Source: GCA-2709075 sp964492555 (GTDB lineage: Bacteria; Pseudomonadota; Alphaproteobacteria; MPNO01; UBA2964). From it: a stretch of 56,373 bases of DNA. Both the position numbers and the translations under genes were made by a program. How positions within the stretch are numbered: the first letter of the stretch is position 1; each line of letters opens with the position of its first letter. The notes beneath the pieces were generated by a model that searched no databases, was not told the DNA's origin, and saw only the letters and a list, made by a program, of their open reading frames with translations. Where the stretch lies: contig CAZBKQ010000012.1 of NCBI GenBank assembly GCA_964492555.1, positions 1 to 56,373 on the forward strand, in the 5' to 3' direction. Below are positions 34,047 to 41,595 of the stretch, piece by piece.

Positions 34047-34865
34047 TTAGCTATAGGCGCGGTATTTCGGGCGGCGCGGCATATCGACCTTGTAGAAATC
34101 GCTGGCTCTGACGTCCAGCCCCGCTCCTTGCATGAATTCTTTCGCTTTTTTGGTGCTGTGTTCGGTGTAATGAAAGATATTGCCGGCCGCCACCGCATCG
34201 GCCCCGCCTTCGGCAATCCCGTCGACGAAATCCTCCCATTTGCCGACCCCGCCCATAGCGATCAGCGGCACGTTGACGGCGTCCGCGATCATGCGCATCA
34301 GGGGCAAATCATATCCGCGCCTGTCGCCGTCATGTTCGGTGCAATTCACCATGATTTCACCGGCGCCGGCGGAAGCCGCCTCTTGCGCCCAGGACAGCGC
34401 GTCCAGCTCCGTTGCTTCCGTTCCGTTCCTGATCATCACGCGATAGCCCGACGGCATGGCGGCATCCGGCGCGGCGTCGATGGAAACGATCAGGCACTGG
34501 CTGCCATATTCGCCCGCGATATCCCCGATCAATGCCGGATTGCACACGGCTTCGGAATTCACCACGACCTTGTCGGCGCCGGCCCGCATATAAGCATGCA
34601 CGCGGGCCAGGTCGGCAATCTTGCCGCCGACCGAGAGCGGTACGAAACAGCGGCGCGACAGCCCGTCGACCGTTTCCAGGAACTCCTCCGCCCCGGCGTC
34701 GTTATAGGAAATTTCCAGCACCATGATCTCATCGACCGCCCAGCCATTGAAGAAATCCACCGCGGTAAAGGCATAGCCCACCGGGTTCGTGCGCTTGAAT
34801 TTCCGGGTCTGGACGATCTGGCCCTGATGAACCAGCAAGGTCGCGATCAGCCGGCGCTTTACCAT
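34047..34865 (-). CDS. hisF: HisF-like ammonia-handling subunit, module B
   Basis: A 272-residue HisF-type barrel from the ATG at 34865, overlapping HisH-B by 7 bases. Glycine phosphate loops are present (PLSVGGKIAD, IAMGGVGKWED). At the first catalytic position of true HisF the Asp is replaced by Leu11 (IATLLVHQG), whereas the second Asp is kept (IVSIDAAPD) but without the following Lys-Arg. The cyclase reaction of histidine synthesis is therefore unlikely. A basic C-terminal tail (VDMPRRPKYRAYS) extends beyond normal HisF. It should channel ammonia from HisH to the amidotransferase that follows. Confidence 0.88.
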   Translation of the reverse strand: MVKRRLIATLLVHQGQIVQTRKFKRTNPVGYAFTAVDFFNGWAVDEIMVLEISYNDAGAEEFLETVDGLSRRCFVPLSVGGKIADLARVHAYMRAGADKVVVNSEAVCNPALIGDIAGEYGSQCLIVSIDAAPDAAMPSGYRVMIRNGTEATELDALSWAQEAASAGAGEIMVNCTEHDGDRRGYDLPLMRMIADAVNVPLIAMGGVGKWEDFVDGIAEGGADAVAAGNIFHYTEHSTKKAKEFMQGAGLDVRASDFYKVDMPRRPKYRAYS

Positions 34866-35485
34866 GCCGCGGCCACGAAATTCTGCAGCATTTTCATGCC
34901 GGCCAGTTGCGATTTTTCGGGATGAAATTGCGCGGCACAGATATTTCCGCTTTCCAGCGCGGCAACGAAATCGAGCCCGTGATTGCATGTGGCGGTGGCG
35001 ATGTCCGCGGCCTCACCCGAATTCGGCACGAAGTAGGAATGCACAAAATACAGATCGGCCGGTAATTCGATTTCATTGAGCAGAACGCCCGAACCGCTGC
35101 CCGTGATGCTGTCCCACCCCATATGCGGCACTTTGGGGTTGCCGTCGCCGTCAGGGAATTTTTCGCAAACACCGTTGATCCAGCCGAGCCCGGCCTCCGA
35201 TCCCTCCGCGCTGCCCTCCGTCAGGAATTGCAGTCCGAGACAGATTCCCAGAAACGGTACGCCGTCACGGCGCACGCGCCGCTCCAGCGCGTCATCATGG
35301 CCGCGTTCGCGCAAACCCCGCATCCCGGCATCGAACGATCCGACGCCGGGCAGGACGATCCGGTCCGCCTCTTTCAGCGCGTCGCCGGTTTCCGCTACCT
35401 CGACCTCAACCTCGAAACAGGACAGCGCATTGACCACCGAGCGGATATTGGCGAGCCCGTAATCGATCACCGCGACTTTCGTCAT
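34859..35485 (-). CDS. hisH: HisH-like glutamine amidotransferase, module B
   Basis: A 208-residue class I glutaminase with a complete triad: Cys82 in GICLGLQFLTEGS, and His188 and Glu190 in AQFHPEKSQLAGM. VLPGVGSFDAGM and PHMGWDSI are standard HisH motifs. It is the first gene of the module B order HisH-HisF-amidotransferase and overlaps HisF-B. It starts 4 bases after the class III aminotransferase stop. It should supply ammonia from glutamine for conversion of an N-acetyl to an acetamidino group. Confidence 0.92.
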   Translation of the reverse strand: MTKVAVIDYGLANIRSVVNALSCFEVEVEVAETGDALKEADRIVLPGVGSFDAGMRGLRERGHDDALERRVRRDGVPFLGICLGLQFLTEGSAEGSEAGLGWINGVCEKFPDGDGNPKVPHMGWDSITGSGSGVLLNEIELPADLYFVHSYFVPNSGEAADIATATCNHGLDFVAALESGNICAAQFHPEKSQLAGMKMLQNFVAAAW

Positions 35486-35489
35486 GCGC

Positions 35490-36800
35490 TCAATCCGTCT
35501 TCCTGACCGCGAAGACCGGCTCTACCGCCGGAACGGGCAGCCTGTCTTCCAGCCCGCCCTGCGCCAGTTCCGCCGCAATCGTGCCGAGCGCCGCGTCATA
35601 AGCGTCGAGAGCCTGCGTGATATCCGCCTGGTCATGCGCGGCACAGATATTGTGGCTCGCATTGACCAGCACGCCATTGGCCGCCATTTCTGAAATATAA
35701 AGTGTCTTGATTGCTTCCTTGCGCGCCGCCGCGTGGTCGCGAAACCCGACCAGCATCCAAGGCGGAAATCCGGCGAGCGTCACGACATCGTCCAGCCCGT
35801 GCCGGTGCGCCAACTCGCGCACGCCGTTCGCCAGCGCCCCGCCCGTATCCCATAGCCGCGTGATAACGTTTTGGTCTTTCATCTTGTCGATGGTCGCGAT
35901 CGATGCCGCCAGCGACAGCGCCTCGCCGCCAAAGGTGCCGCTGAAAAAAATATCCTCCATCAGCCGCATGATATCGGCCCGCCCGACCACGGCGGAGATC
36001 GGCATGCCGTTCGCCATGCCCTTGCCGAAGGAGGCGAGGTCCGGCGTGACGCCGAACAGTTCCTGCGCTCCACCAAGAGCAAAGCGGAAACCGGTTATGA
36101 TTTCATCGAAAGCGAACAGCGCGCCGTGTTTGTGCGCCAGATCGCGCATCCCTTGCAGATACCCGTCCGGCGGCGCAATGGCATTCGCCGGTTCCATCAT
36201 CACCAGGGCGAATTCATCCTTGCGGCTTTCCAGTAATTCTTCCAACGCGGCCAGATCACCATAGGGAAACAGGTGGGTGAGATCGCGCACGGCTTGTGGA
36301 ACGCCGAGATGGCGGGTGGTCGCCCCGATATACCAGTCCTGCCAGCCGTGATAGCCGCACACCGCGATGCGGTCGCGCCCGGTCGCCGCGCGGGCCAGCC
36401 GCACGATGGCGGAGGTCGCGTCGGTACCGTTCTTGCCGAACCGGACCATCTCCGCGCAGGGAATGATTTCAACCAGCCGTTCGGCCAGTTCCGCCTCAAG
36501 CCGGGTGGCGAGGCTGAGGCTGATGCCTTTTGCCAGCTGATCGCCGATCGCGCGATCGACATCCGGATCGCAATACCCCAGCGTGACGGGCAGAAGCCCG
36601 CAGACCAGATCGACATATGAATTTCCATCGACGTCTGTGACCCGTCCACCCTTGCCGGAGTCGAGAAACAGGGGCGCCGCGCGTGGCGGAAACTGGATGC
36701 GGCTCTTGGAAAAAGTCTGTGAGGCAAGCGGGATCGTCCGCTCCGCCCGTGCGAGCAGAGACAGGCTTTCCGCGTAGCGATTGCCGCCCGCGCCGCTCAC
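35490..36800 (-). CDS. Class III aminotransferase, glutamate-1-semialdehyde mutase-like
   Basis: A 436-residue PLP enzyme resembling HemL. FPPRAAPLFLDSGKGGRVTDVDG at the N-terminus is the family entry strand, VRFGKNGTDATSAIVRLARAA binds the cofactor phosphate, FDEIITGFRFALGG holds the PLP-interacting Asp, and SFGKGMANGMPISAVVG holds the catalytic lysine. Such enzymes in glycan loci transaminate an aldehyde or keto group at a chain end. It starts with GTG and overlaps the Gfo/Idh oxidoreductase (GTGA). Together they could oxidise and then aminate one carbon of a nonulosonic acid or its precursor. A role in tetrapyrrole synthesis is unlikely here. Confidence 0.85.
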   Translation of the reverse strand: MSGAGGNRYAESLSLLARAERTIPLASQTFSKSRIQFPPRAAPLFLDSGKGGRVTDVDGNSYVDLVCGLLPVTLGYCDPDVDRAIGDQLAKGISLSLATRLEAELAERLVEIIPCAEMVRFGKNGTDATSAIVRLARAATGRDRIAVCGYHGWQDWYIGATTRHLGVPQAVRDLTHLFPYGDLAALEELLESRKDEFALVMMEPANAIAPPDGYLQGMRDLAHKHGALFAFDEIITGFRFALGGAQELFGVTPDLASFGKGMANGMPISAVVGRADIMRLMEDIFFSGTFGGEALSLAASIATIDKMKDQNVITRLWDTGGALANGVRELAHRHGLDDVVTLAGFPPWMLVGFRDHAAARKEAIKTLYISEMAANGVLVNASHNICAAHDQADITQALDAYDAALGTIAAELAQGGLEDRLPVPAVEPVFAVRKTD

Positions 36801-37780
36801 GCCGCCATCCTGACCGGTTCGACCGCGCGGCCGCTTTCCGCCGATTGCAGCGCCGCCAGCGCCACGGCGAAAGCGTCAATACCCTCCGCCAGGCTGGCCA
36901 GACGATGCGGGCGCTCCTGAACGGCCGCGATAAATTCCGACATTAGCGTGCGGTACATGACCGAACCGTCCAGATCCGGATCGGCCAGAATGGTCTCCCG
37001 ATTGTCATTGTCGTGATCCAGCGTGACGGCACAGTCTTCCGGCGCCCTGCCGTCGCTCAACCAGACCAGACTGGCGGCATCGCCGCAGATTTCACAGCCG
37101 CGCCGTTTGCGGCGGCGCAGATAATCCAGATGAATTTCCGACCGCATGCCGGTTTCATGGCGCAGCGTAATCGCCGCGCAATCCTCGACATCGATATCCA
37201 GATCGCTTTGCGTTCCGGCGCTGCAGGAGACCTCCGCCACCGGCCCGAACCAGCTCATCAGATAATCGATCTCATGGATTGCGTCGCGCACCACCCCGCC
37301 GCCCGCCGCCCGCCGCGCGGCGTAAAGCGTCCGGTAATCCGCGCCCGGCCGCATGTTGGGCAGATAATGACCGTAATCGGCGCGGGCGAACATCGGCGCG
37401 CCTATATCGTCCAGATGTTCCGTCATCGCGGCGATTGCCGGGTGGAACCGCATATTGCAGACGACCCAGCATTTCGTGCCGCGCAGCCGCTCCTCATATT
37501 CCAGAACTTCGGGCCAGCTTGCCGCGACGGGTTTTTCGATCAGAACCGGCAGGCCCGCTCCTGCTGCTTTGGCGACAAGAGCCAGATGGGTTTCCGGCGG
37601 TGTCGCGACAATCACGGCATCCGGTCCCCAGGCAAGCGCCCTGTCCGGATCGGCGAACCGGTGTTCGATGTCACCGATGGCATCCGAATTCACATCGAAT
37701 ACGCCGACTGTCCCATGTGCCGCCGCATTTGCGGCATGGACACGCCCGATCGAGCCGTATCCCGCAATCAGAATCTTCAT
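36797..37780 (-). CDS. Gfo/Idh/MocA-family oxidoreductase
   Basis: A 327-residue NAD(P)-dependent sugar oxidoreductase. The N-terminal Rossmann loop reads MKILIAGYGSIGRVHAANA, followed by ALVAKAAGAGLPVLIEKPVA with the conserved EKP lysine, and GGGVVRDAIHEIDYLMSWFG with the catalytic-site His. It sits between a PseF-like cytidylyltransferase (overlap ATGA) and a class III aminotransferase (overlap GTGA), so oxidation of a hydroxyl before transamination is the natural reading. The exact position on the sugar is unknown. Confidence 0.88.
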   Translation of the reverse strand: MKILIAGYGSIGRVHAANAAAHGTVGVFDVNSDAIGDIEHRFADPDRALAWGPDAVIVATPPETHLALVAKAAGAGLPVLIEKPVAASWPEVLEYEERLRGTKCWVVCNMRFHPAIAAMTEHLDDIGAPMFARADYGHYLPNMRPGADYRTLYAARRAAGGGVVRDAIHEIDYLMSWFGPVAEVSCSAGTQSDLDIDVEDCAAITLRHETGMRSEIHLDYLRRRKRRGCEICGDAASLVWLSDGRAPEDCAVTLDHDNDNRETILADPDLDGSVMYRTLMSEFIAAVQERPHRLASLAEGIDAFAVALAALQSAESGRAVEPVRMAA

Positions 37781-38469
37781 GCCGCCGCGCGCTCCGCGTA
37801 AAATTCGGCAAGCGCCAGATCATCGGCGGTATTGATATCAACAGAGCGGGAGGCCGGCATCATATGGCCTTTCAACCCCGGCCCGTAAAAGCTGCGTTCG
37901 CGAATAAAGGCTGCGGACGCACAGGCATAGGTGCTGCCGTTATCGACCGCCAGCGCGCCGATTTCGTCATCGCGCCTGTTCACGAGTTCCGGCCACATCG
38001 GGGAAAGAGAACCGTCTTCTCCTCGTTTCAGTGCCTGATGCGGCGGCAGGGGATAGGCGGTCACGGCCATGGCGAAATCGCACCTGCCCGGCACGACCAG
38101 ACCGACCGCTGCCCGTATGTCCGCAGCGGTTCTCAACGGTGCGGTCGCGTAGAGACAGGCGAACACCTCCGGCAATACGGAAATTTCATTTTTCAGCACA
38201 TGAATACAGACATCGACGACGCGCGCCGTGTCGCTGCCGAGGTCCGCGGGGCGTTGCAGGGCCCGTACCGGATAACCCGCGCAGGCGGTAAGAATCTCCG
38301 CATCGTCAGATGAGACCACAACTTCGGTGAAGACGCCGCTTTCCAGCGCCGCCTCTATCGTATGGGCAATCATCGGCTTTCCCCGGAACGGCATCACGTT
38401 CTTGCGCGGCAGGCGTTTTGACCCGCCCCGCGCCGGGATTATGGCGACGGCGTCAGGCAAGATCGCCAT
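37777..38469 (-). CDS. CMP-nonulosonate cytidylyltransferase (PseF-like)
   Basis: About 230 residues from the ATG at 38469, overlapping the synthase gene by 17 bases. AIIPARGGSKRLPRKNV, FRGKPMIAHTIEAALESG, VVVSSDDAEILTACAGY and CLYATAPLRTAADI are PseF/NeuA motifs, and MPASRSVDINTADDLALAE ends the catalytic part. It lies directly after a NeuB-family synthase and within 6-8 kb of PseB, PseC and PseI, so it probably makes CMP-pseudaminic acid or the CMP form of the sugar built by the adjacent synthase. Confidence 0.9.
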   Translation of the reverse strand: MAILPDAVAIIPARGGSKRLPRKNVMPFRGKPMIAHTIEAALESGVFTEVVVSSDDAEILTACAGYPVRALQRPADLGSDTARVVDVCIHVLKNEISVLPEVFACLYATAPLRTAADIRAAVGLVVPGRCDFAMAVTAYPLPPHQALKRGEDGSLSPMWPELVNRRDDEIGALAVDNGSTYACASAAFIRERSFYGPGLKGHMMPASRSVDINTADDLALAEFYAERAAA

Positions 38470-39523
38470 GCCCCAGCATATGACCGGCGGCCAAGTCGCG
38501 TGCCAGCACGCGATCGCCCAGCCTTTCGAATACATCCGGTGCGATTCCATGGCCGGGCCGCCGGAAATCGATATCCAGATCGGCCAGTTTCTGACCCGCC
38601 TTGGCGTCGGCGGCAAGAAAGGCGCTGCGCCGGATGGCGACGCGGCGCTCCGCCTCTTCGGGGTGCAGGATACGGCGGGGCGATCCCATCGCGATTTCCA
38701 CATCGCGGATGGTTTGTATGAAAGCCCTCATATCCGCCGGCTCGAGCGAGAATATATGCTCGACGCTCCGGGTCATGCGGTCTTCGGTAATGGTTTTCTC
38801 GACCAGATTCGCCCCCATGGCGACCGCCGCGACATCCATGTCCCAGCCCGGCGTGTGATCCGAATAGGCGACGGGAAAGGGAAACATCTGTTTCAGCGTC
38901 TGGATGATACGCAGATTGATGCTTTCCAGCCGCGCCGGATATCCCGACGGGCATTGATGGATGACGATATTCTCATTGCCTTCCGACCGGATGGCGTCCA
39001 CCGCTGTTTCGATCTCGCCCAGCGTCGCGTTGCCGGTGTCGAGCTGTATGCACATGCCGGTGCGCGCGACCTGACGCAGCAGCGGCAGGTGATTGACGTC
39101 CGCCGACGCGATTTTGATGGAATCGCAGCCGAGCTCTTGCAGAAATTCGATTTCGTCCTCGAACCCGATGGTGGCGAAAAAGGCGAGCCCGCACGCATCC
39201 GCATGAGCTTTAACGGCGCGCCAGCCGTCCTGATCGAGCGAGCGCCGCTCCAGCAGATCGTATAGCGGTTCCGACACCTTCTCCGTCGCGCCGGTCTGAC
39301 GGTCGGCCAGCACTTCGTAGGAAAACAGCTGCTTGCGGTCGGCGACCAGCCGGTCCGGATCGATGATCTGGAATTTGATCGCATCGGCACCGGCTTCCGC
39401 CGCCAGGGTGATCAGCCGGCAGGCGCTCTCCACCCCGTCATGGGTCGGGCCCGCCTCATAGGTGATAAAGCAGGGCGCGTCATCGCTGATTTCCTTGCCG
39501 CCGAACCGAACGCGGTTGCTCAT
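38453..39523 (-). CDS. NeuB-family nonulosonate synthase with altered first motif
   Basis: About 356 residues from the ATG at 39523 (ATGA overlap with the acetyltransferase). It has a PEP-condensing barrel plus SAF domain. DAIKFQIIDPDRLV, DSIKIASADVNHLPLL and VAYSDHTPGWDMDVAAVAMG are standard. The first loop reads ITYEAGPTHDGVESAC instead of xAEAGVNHNGD, and the second metal-site loop reads LVEKTITEDRMTRSVEHIFS, with Thr where most synthases have His after EK. It is thus a distinct subfamily rather than a copy of the canonical NeuB or PseI in this operon. Its product is probably activated by the PseF-like enzyme that follows. Confidence 0.85.
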   Translation of the reverse strand: MSNRVRFGGKEISDDAPCFITYEAGPTHDGVESACRLITLAAEAGADAIKFQIIDPDRLVADRKQLFSYEVLADRQTGATEKVSEPLYDLLERRSLDQDGWRAVKAHADACGLAFFATIGFEDEIEFLQELGCDSIKIASADVNHLPLLRQVARTGMCIQLDTGNATLGEIETAVDAIRSEGNENIVIHQCPSGYPARLESINLRIIQTLKQMFPFPVAYSDHTPGWDMDVAAVAMGANLVEKTITEDRMTRSVEHIFSLEPADMRAFIQTIRDVEIAMGSPRRILHPEEAERRVAIRRSAFLAADAKAGQKLADLDIDFRRPGHGIAPDVFERLGDRVLARDLAAGHMLGHGDLA

Positions 39524-40074
39524 GCCGTCATGTCCTCTGTTTCGCGGCCGGCAACGCGCCCAACCAGAATGCCGCCGGTCCATTTGCCGTCGCAGAAATA
39601 CTGTTCAGCGCGATAGCCTTCCTCGACAAAACCGGCCTTGGCGAGCGCGCGGCGCGATCCCGTATTCTCTTCATAAATTCCCGCCGTGACCTTGTGCAGG
39701 CGCAATTGGTCGAAGGCATGGCGCGCGACCGCGTCGATCGCTTCGGGGGCAAAGCCCTTTCCCCACTGACCCTTATCGCCGATCAGAAACCCGACATCGG
39801 CGCGGGAATGGGCGCCGTTGATCGGGCCGAGTTTGATATTGCCGATATGGGTGCCGTCTTCCTTCAGGCAAATGGCGAGCAGCATTACTGTGCCATCATC
39901 GTTGCAGCGCTCGATATAGGCGGCGAGCCCGTCCTCGGTGAATTCCAGAAAGCGCGCCTCCAGATAGCGCAGGATTTCCGGATCCCGCATCCAGCGAAGA
40001 TACGGCCCGGCGGCGTCCGCGCGCGACATTGATCTCAGGATCAGCCGTTCTGTTTCGATGGAAATATTGTTCAT
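39520..40074 (-). CDS. GNAT acetyltransferase, possible PseH function
   Basis: About 184 residues from the ATG at 40074. It is a RimJ/RimL-type GNAT fold: IETERLILRSMSRADA at the start, DVGFLIGDKGQWGKGFAPEA with the acetyl-CoA pyrophosphate loop (GQWGKGFA), and IYEENTGSRRALAKAGFVEEG. In pseudaminic acid loci a GNAT enzyme, PseH, acetylates the 4-amino group after PseC. This gene lies in the PseB-PseC-PseI part of the operon and no other PseH candidate is seen, so that role is plausible. A strong inverted repeat occupies the short region before its start. Confidence 0.85.
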   Translation of the reverse strand: MNNISIETERLILRSMSRADAAGPYLRWMRDPEILRYLEARFLEFTEDGLAAYIERCNDDGTVMLLAICLKEDGTHIGNIKLGPINGAHSRADVGFLIGDKGQWGKGFAPEAIDAVARHAFDQLRLHKVTAGIYEENTGSRRALAKAGFVEEGYRAEQYFCDGKWTGGILVGRVAGRETEDMTA

Positions 40075-40096
40075 TGAACATATCGGTTCCGGCCCG

Positions 40097-40150
40097 CTCC
40101 CCCTCCCAACCACCCACGGGAGTATCCTTATGGGTGGTTGGGAGGGGGAG
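40097..40150. repeat. Perfect 20-bp inverted repeat with 14-base loop
   Basis: Positions 40097-40116 and 40131-40150 are exact reverse complements (20 bp), separated by a 14-base loop, and pairing continues outward with a CGGCC/GGCCG segment after a small bulge. The arms are strongly strand-biased, C-rich on the left and G-rich on the right. It sits in one of the few real gaps of the operon, between HisF-C and the acetyltransferase. No run of T follows it on the minus strand, so a simple intrinsic terminator is unlikely. It may be a REP-like element, an mRNA-stability hairpin or an attenuating structure. Confidence 0.85.
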
Positions 40151-40182
40151 AGGCCGGTGCGATGGTCGTGGCAACGACCTAT

Positions 40183-40935
40183 TCAGTGCCGCATATTATG
40201 TCCGTGATTGGCGAGATGCCGTTTGATCTGGATGATGTTGTTGTCGGAAAAGACCAGCATCGTGCCGACGGCGACCGCCGTTGCGCCTTCGGTCATCGCC
40301 CTATCGATATCGGCGACGTTTCCCGCGCCGCCTTCCAGAATCACCGGCAGATCGACCAGCGCTTCCGCTTCTCGCAGTAAATCGGTGTTCATGCTCTGGC
40401 GCGTCCCTTCGCGGTCGACCGACATCAGCCGGATTTCTCCCGCGCCAAGCGATGCTGCCTCTCTCATCCAGTCTTTCCAGCCGCGCGGGGCAACCTCGCC
40501 GGTGCGGTGATCGTAAAGCGCTGCTTCGCCATTTGCTTCCATTACATCAATACCGACCATAACCGCCTGGCTGCCGAACCGTTCCGCCAGCTCATTGATC
40601 AATTCCGGCCGGTCCATCGCCGCTGCATTGACGAAGATTTTGTCCGCGCCGCAATTCATGCATTGCATGGCGGTCTCCGCTGAGGACACGCCGCCGCCGA
40701 CGCAAAGCGGCATGAAGCATTCCTCGGCGACAAGCGCGATGGTCTCAAAATCCGGTTCGCGGCCCTCCCGTGACGCCGTGACATCCAGCAGGAGCAGTTC
40801 ATCCGCGCCCTGGGCGTTATGCGCCCGGGCGGTGGTTTCCGGTCGGCCCGCATCGCGCCGGTCCTGGAATTTCGTGCCCTTGACGAGCCGCCCGCCTTCG
40901 AGAAGCAGACTTGGAATAAGACGGTTGTGGAGCAT
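40183..40935 (-). CDS. hisF: HisF-like ammonia-handling subunit, module C
   Basis: A 250-residue HisF-type barrel. PLCVGGGVSSAE and VILEGGAGNVADI are the phosphate loops. The first catalytic Asp of true HisF is replaced by Leu11 (LIPSLLLEGG), whereas the second is kept as Asp130 (VMVGIDVMEA) with the usual Lys-Arg missing. Histidine-pathway cyclase activity is therefore unlikely. It follows amidotransferase and HisH in the transcript, 30 bases after HisH-C, and no clear ribosome binding site precedes its ATG. Its job is presumably ammonia transfer to the module C amidotransferase. Confidence 0.88.
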   Translation of the reverse strand: MLHNRLIPSLLLEGGRLVKGTKFQDRRDAGRPETTARAHNAQGADELLLLDVTASREGREPDFETIALVAEECFMPLCVGGGVSSAETAMQCMNCGADKIFVNAAAMDRPELINELAERFGSQAVMVGIDVMEANGEAALYDHRTGEVAPRGWKDWMREAASLGAGEIRLMSVDREGTRQSMNTDLLREAEALVDLPVILEGGAGNVADIDRAMTEGATAVAVGTMLVFSDNNIIQIKRHLANHGHNMRH

Positions 40936-40965
40936 TTACTTTAGGAGACGGGGAGTACCGAATAT

Positions 40966-41595
40966 CTACGGCTTCCACTCCAGAAACGCCTCGATCAATT
41001 GCTGTCCCTTGATCTGGCTCTTCTCGGGATGGAACTGGGTCGCGAAAAACGTGCCGGTCCGGATGGCCGCGACCAGGGGGACGCCGTAGGCCACCGTTGC
41101 GGCGATGGTATCCTCCGGCGCGGCGCGCAGCGTATAGGAATGACAGAAATAAAAGCTCCGTTTTCCCCGCACCGCGTCAAACAGCTCCTCCGTGCCATCC
41201 GCCGGCTCGATCTCGTTCCAACCCATATGGGGCACGCGCGCGGGCACGCCTTCGACTTCCCTCAAATGTTTCACGTCGCCCGCGATCCAGCCCAACCCGT
41301 CATTCTCGCCATGTTCATACAACGCTGCCGCGGCAAGCTGCATGCCGAGACAGATGCCGAGCGCCGGGCGCGCCTTTTCACGGATTGCTTCATTCAAAGC
41401 CTGATCGATACCGGCCTCGCGCATGCGCCCGATGGCATGCCCCGCCGCGCCGACACCCGGAATAACCAGCCGGTTTGCGGCCAGAATTTCTTCCGGTGTG
41501 GCTGCGATTTCGGGGTCTTCTCCGGCCATCTCCAGTGCATTGCGCACGGATTGCAGATTGCCCGCGCCGTAATCGACGATGGCGATCTCTGTCAT
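40966..41595 (-). CDS. hisH: HisH-like glutamine amidotransferase, module C
   Basis: A 209-residue glutaminase with all three triad residues: Cys82 in GICLGMQLAAAAL, and His189 and Glu191 in TQFHPEKSQIKGQ. VIPGVGAAGHAIGRM and PHMGWNEIEPADG are standard HisH segments. Its ATG shares one base with the amidotransferase stop (TGATG), so translation of the two is probably coupled. It is the middle gene of module C (amidotransferase, HisH, HisF). Confidence 0.92.
   Translation of the reverse strand: MTEIAIVDYGAGNLQSVRNALEMAGEDPEIAATPEEILAANRLVIPGVGAAGHAIGRMREAGIDQALNEAIREKARPALGICLGMQLAAAALYEHGENDGLGWIAGDVKHLREVEGVPARVPHMGWNEIEPADGTEELFDAVRGKRSFYFCHSYTLRAAPEDTIAATVAYGVPLVAAIRTGTFFATQFHPEKSQIKGQQLIEAFLEWKP

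Noticed and set aside
35490..36800. HemL for tetrapyrrole synthesis
   Set aside because: Genomic context is nonulosonic acid synthesis, with translation coupled to a sugar oxidoreductase; HemL-like proteins are often reused in glycan loci.
40097..40150. Intrinsic terminator
   Set aside because: The stem is strong but no T run follows on the minus strand, and genes of the same operon continue directly after it.
26399..41595. Histidine biosynthesis genes
   Set aside because: Three hisH and three hisF copies lie among glycan genes with no other his gene, each HisF lacks one catalytic aspartate, and each set pairs with an N-acetyl sugar amidotransferase.
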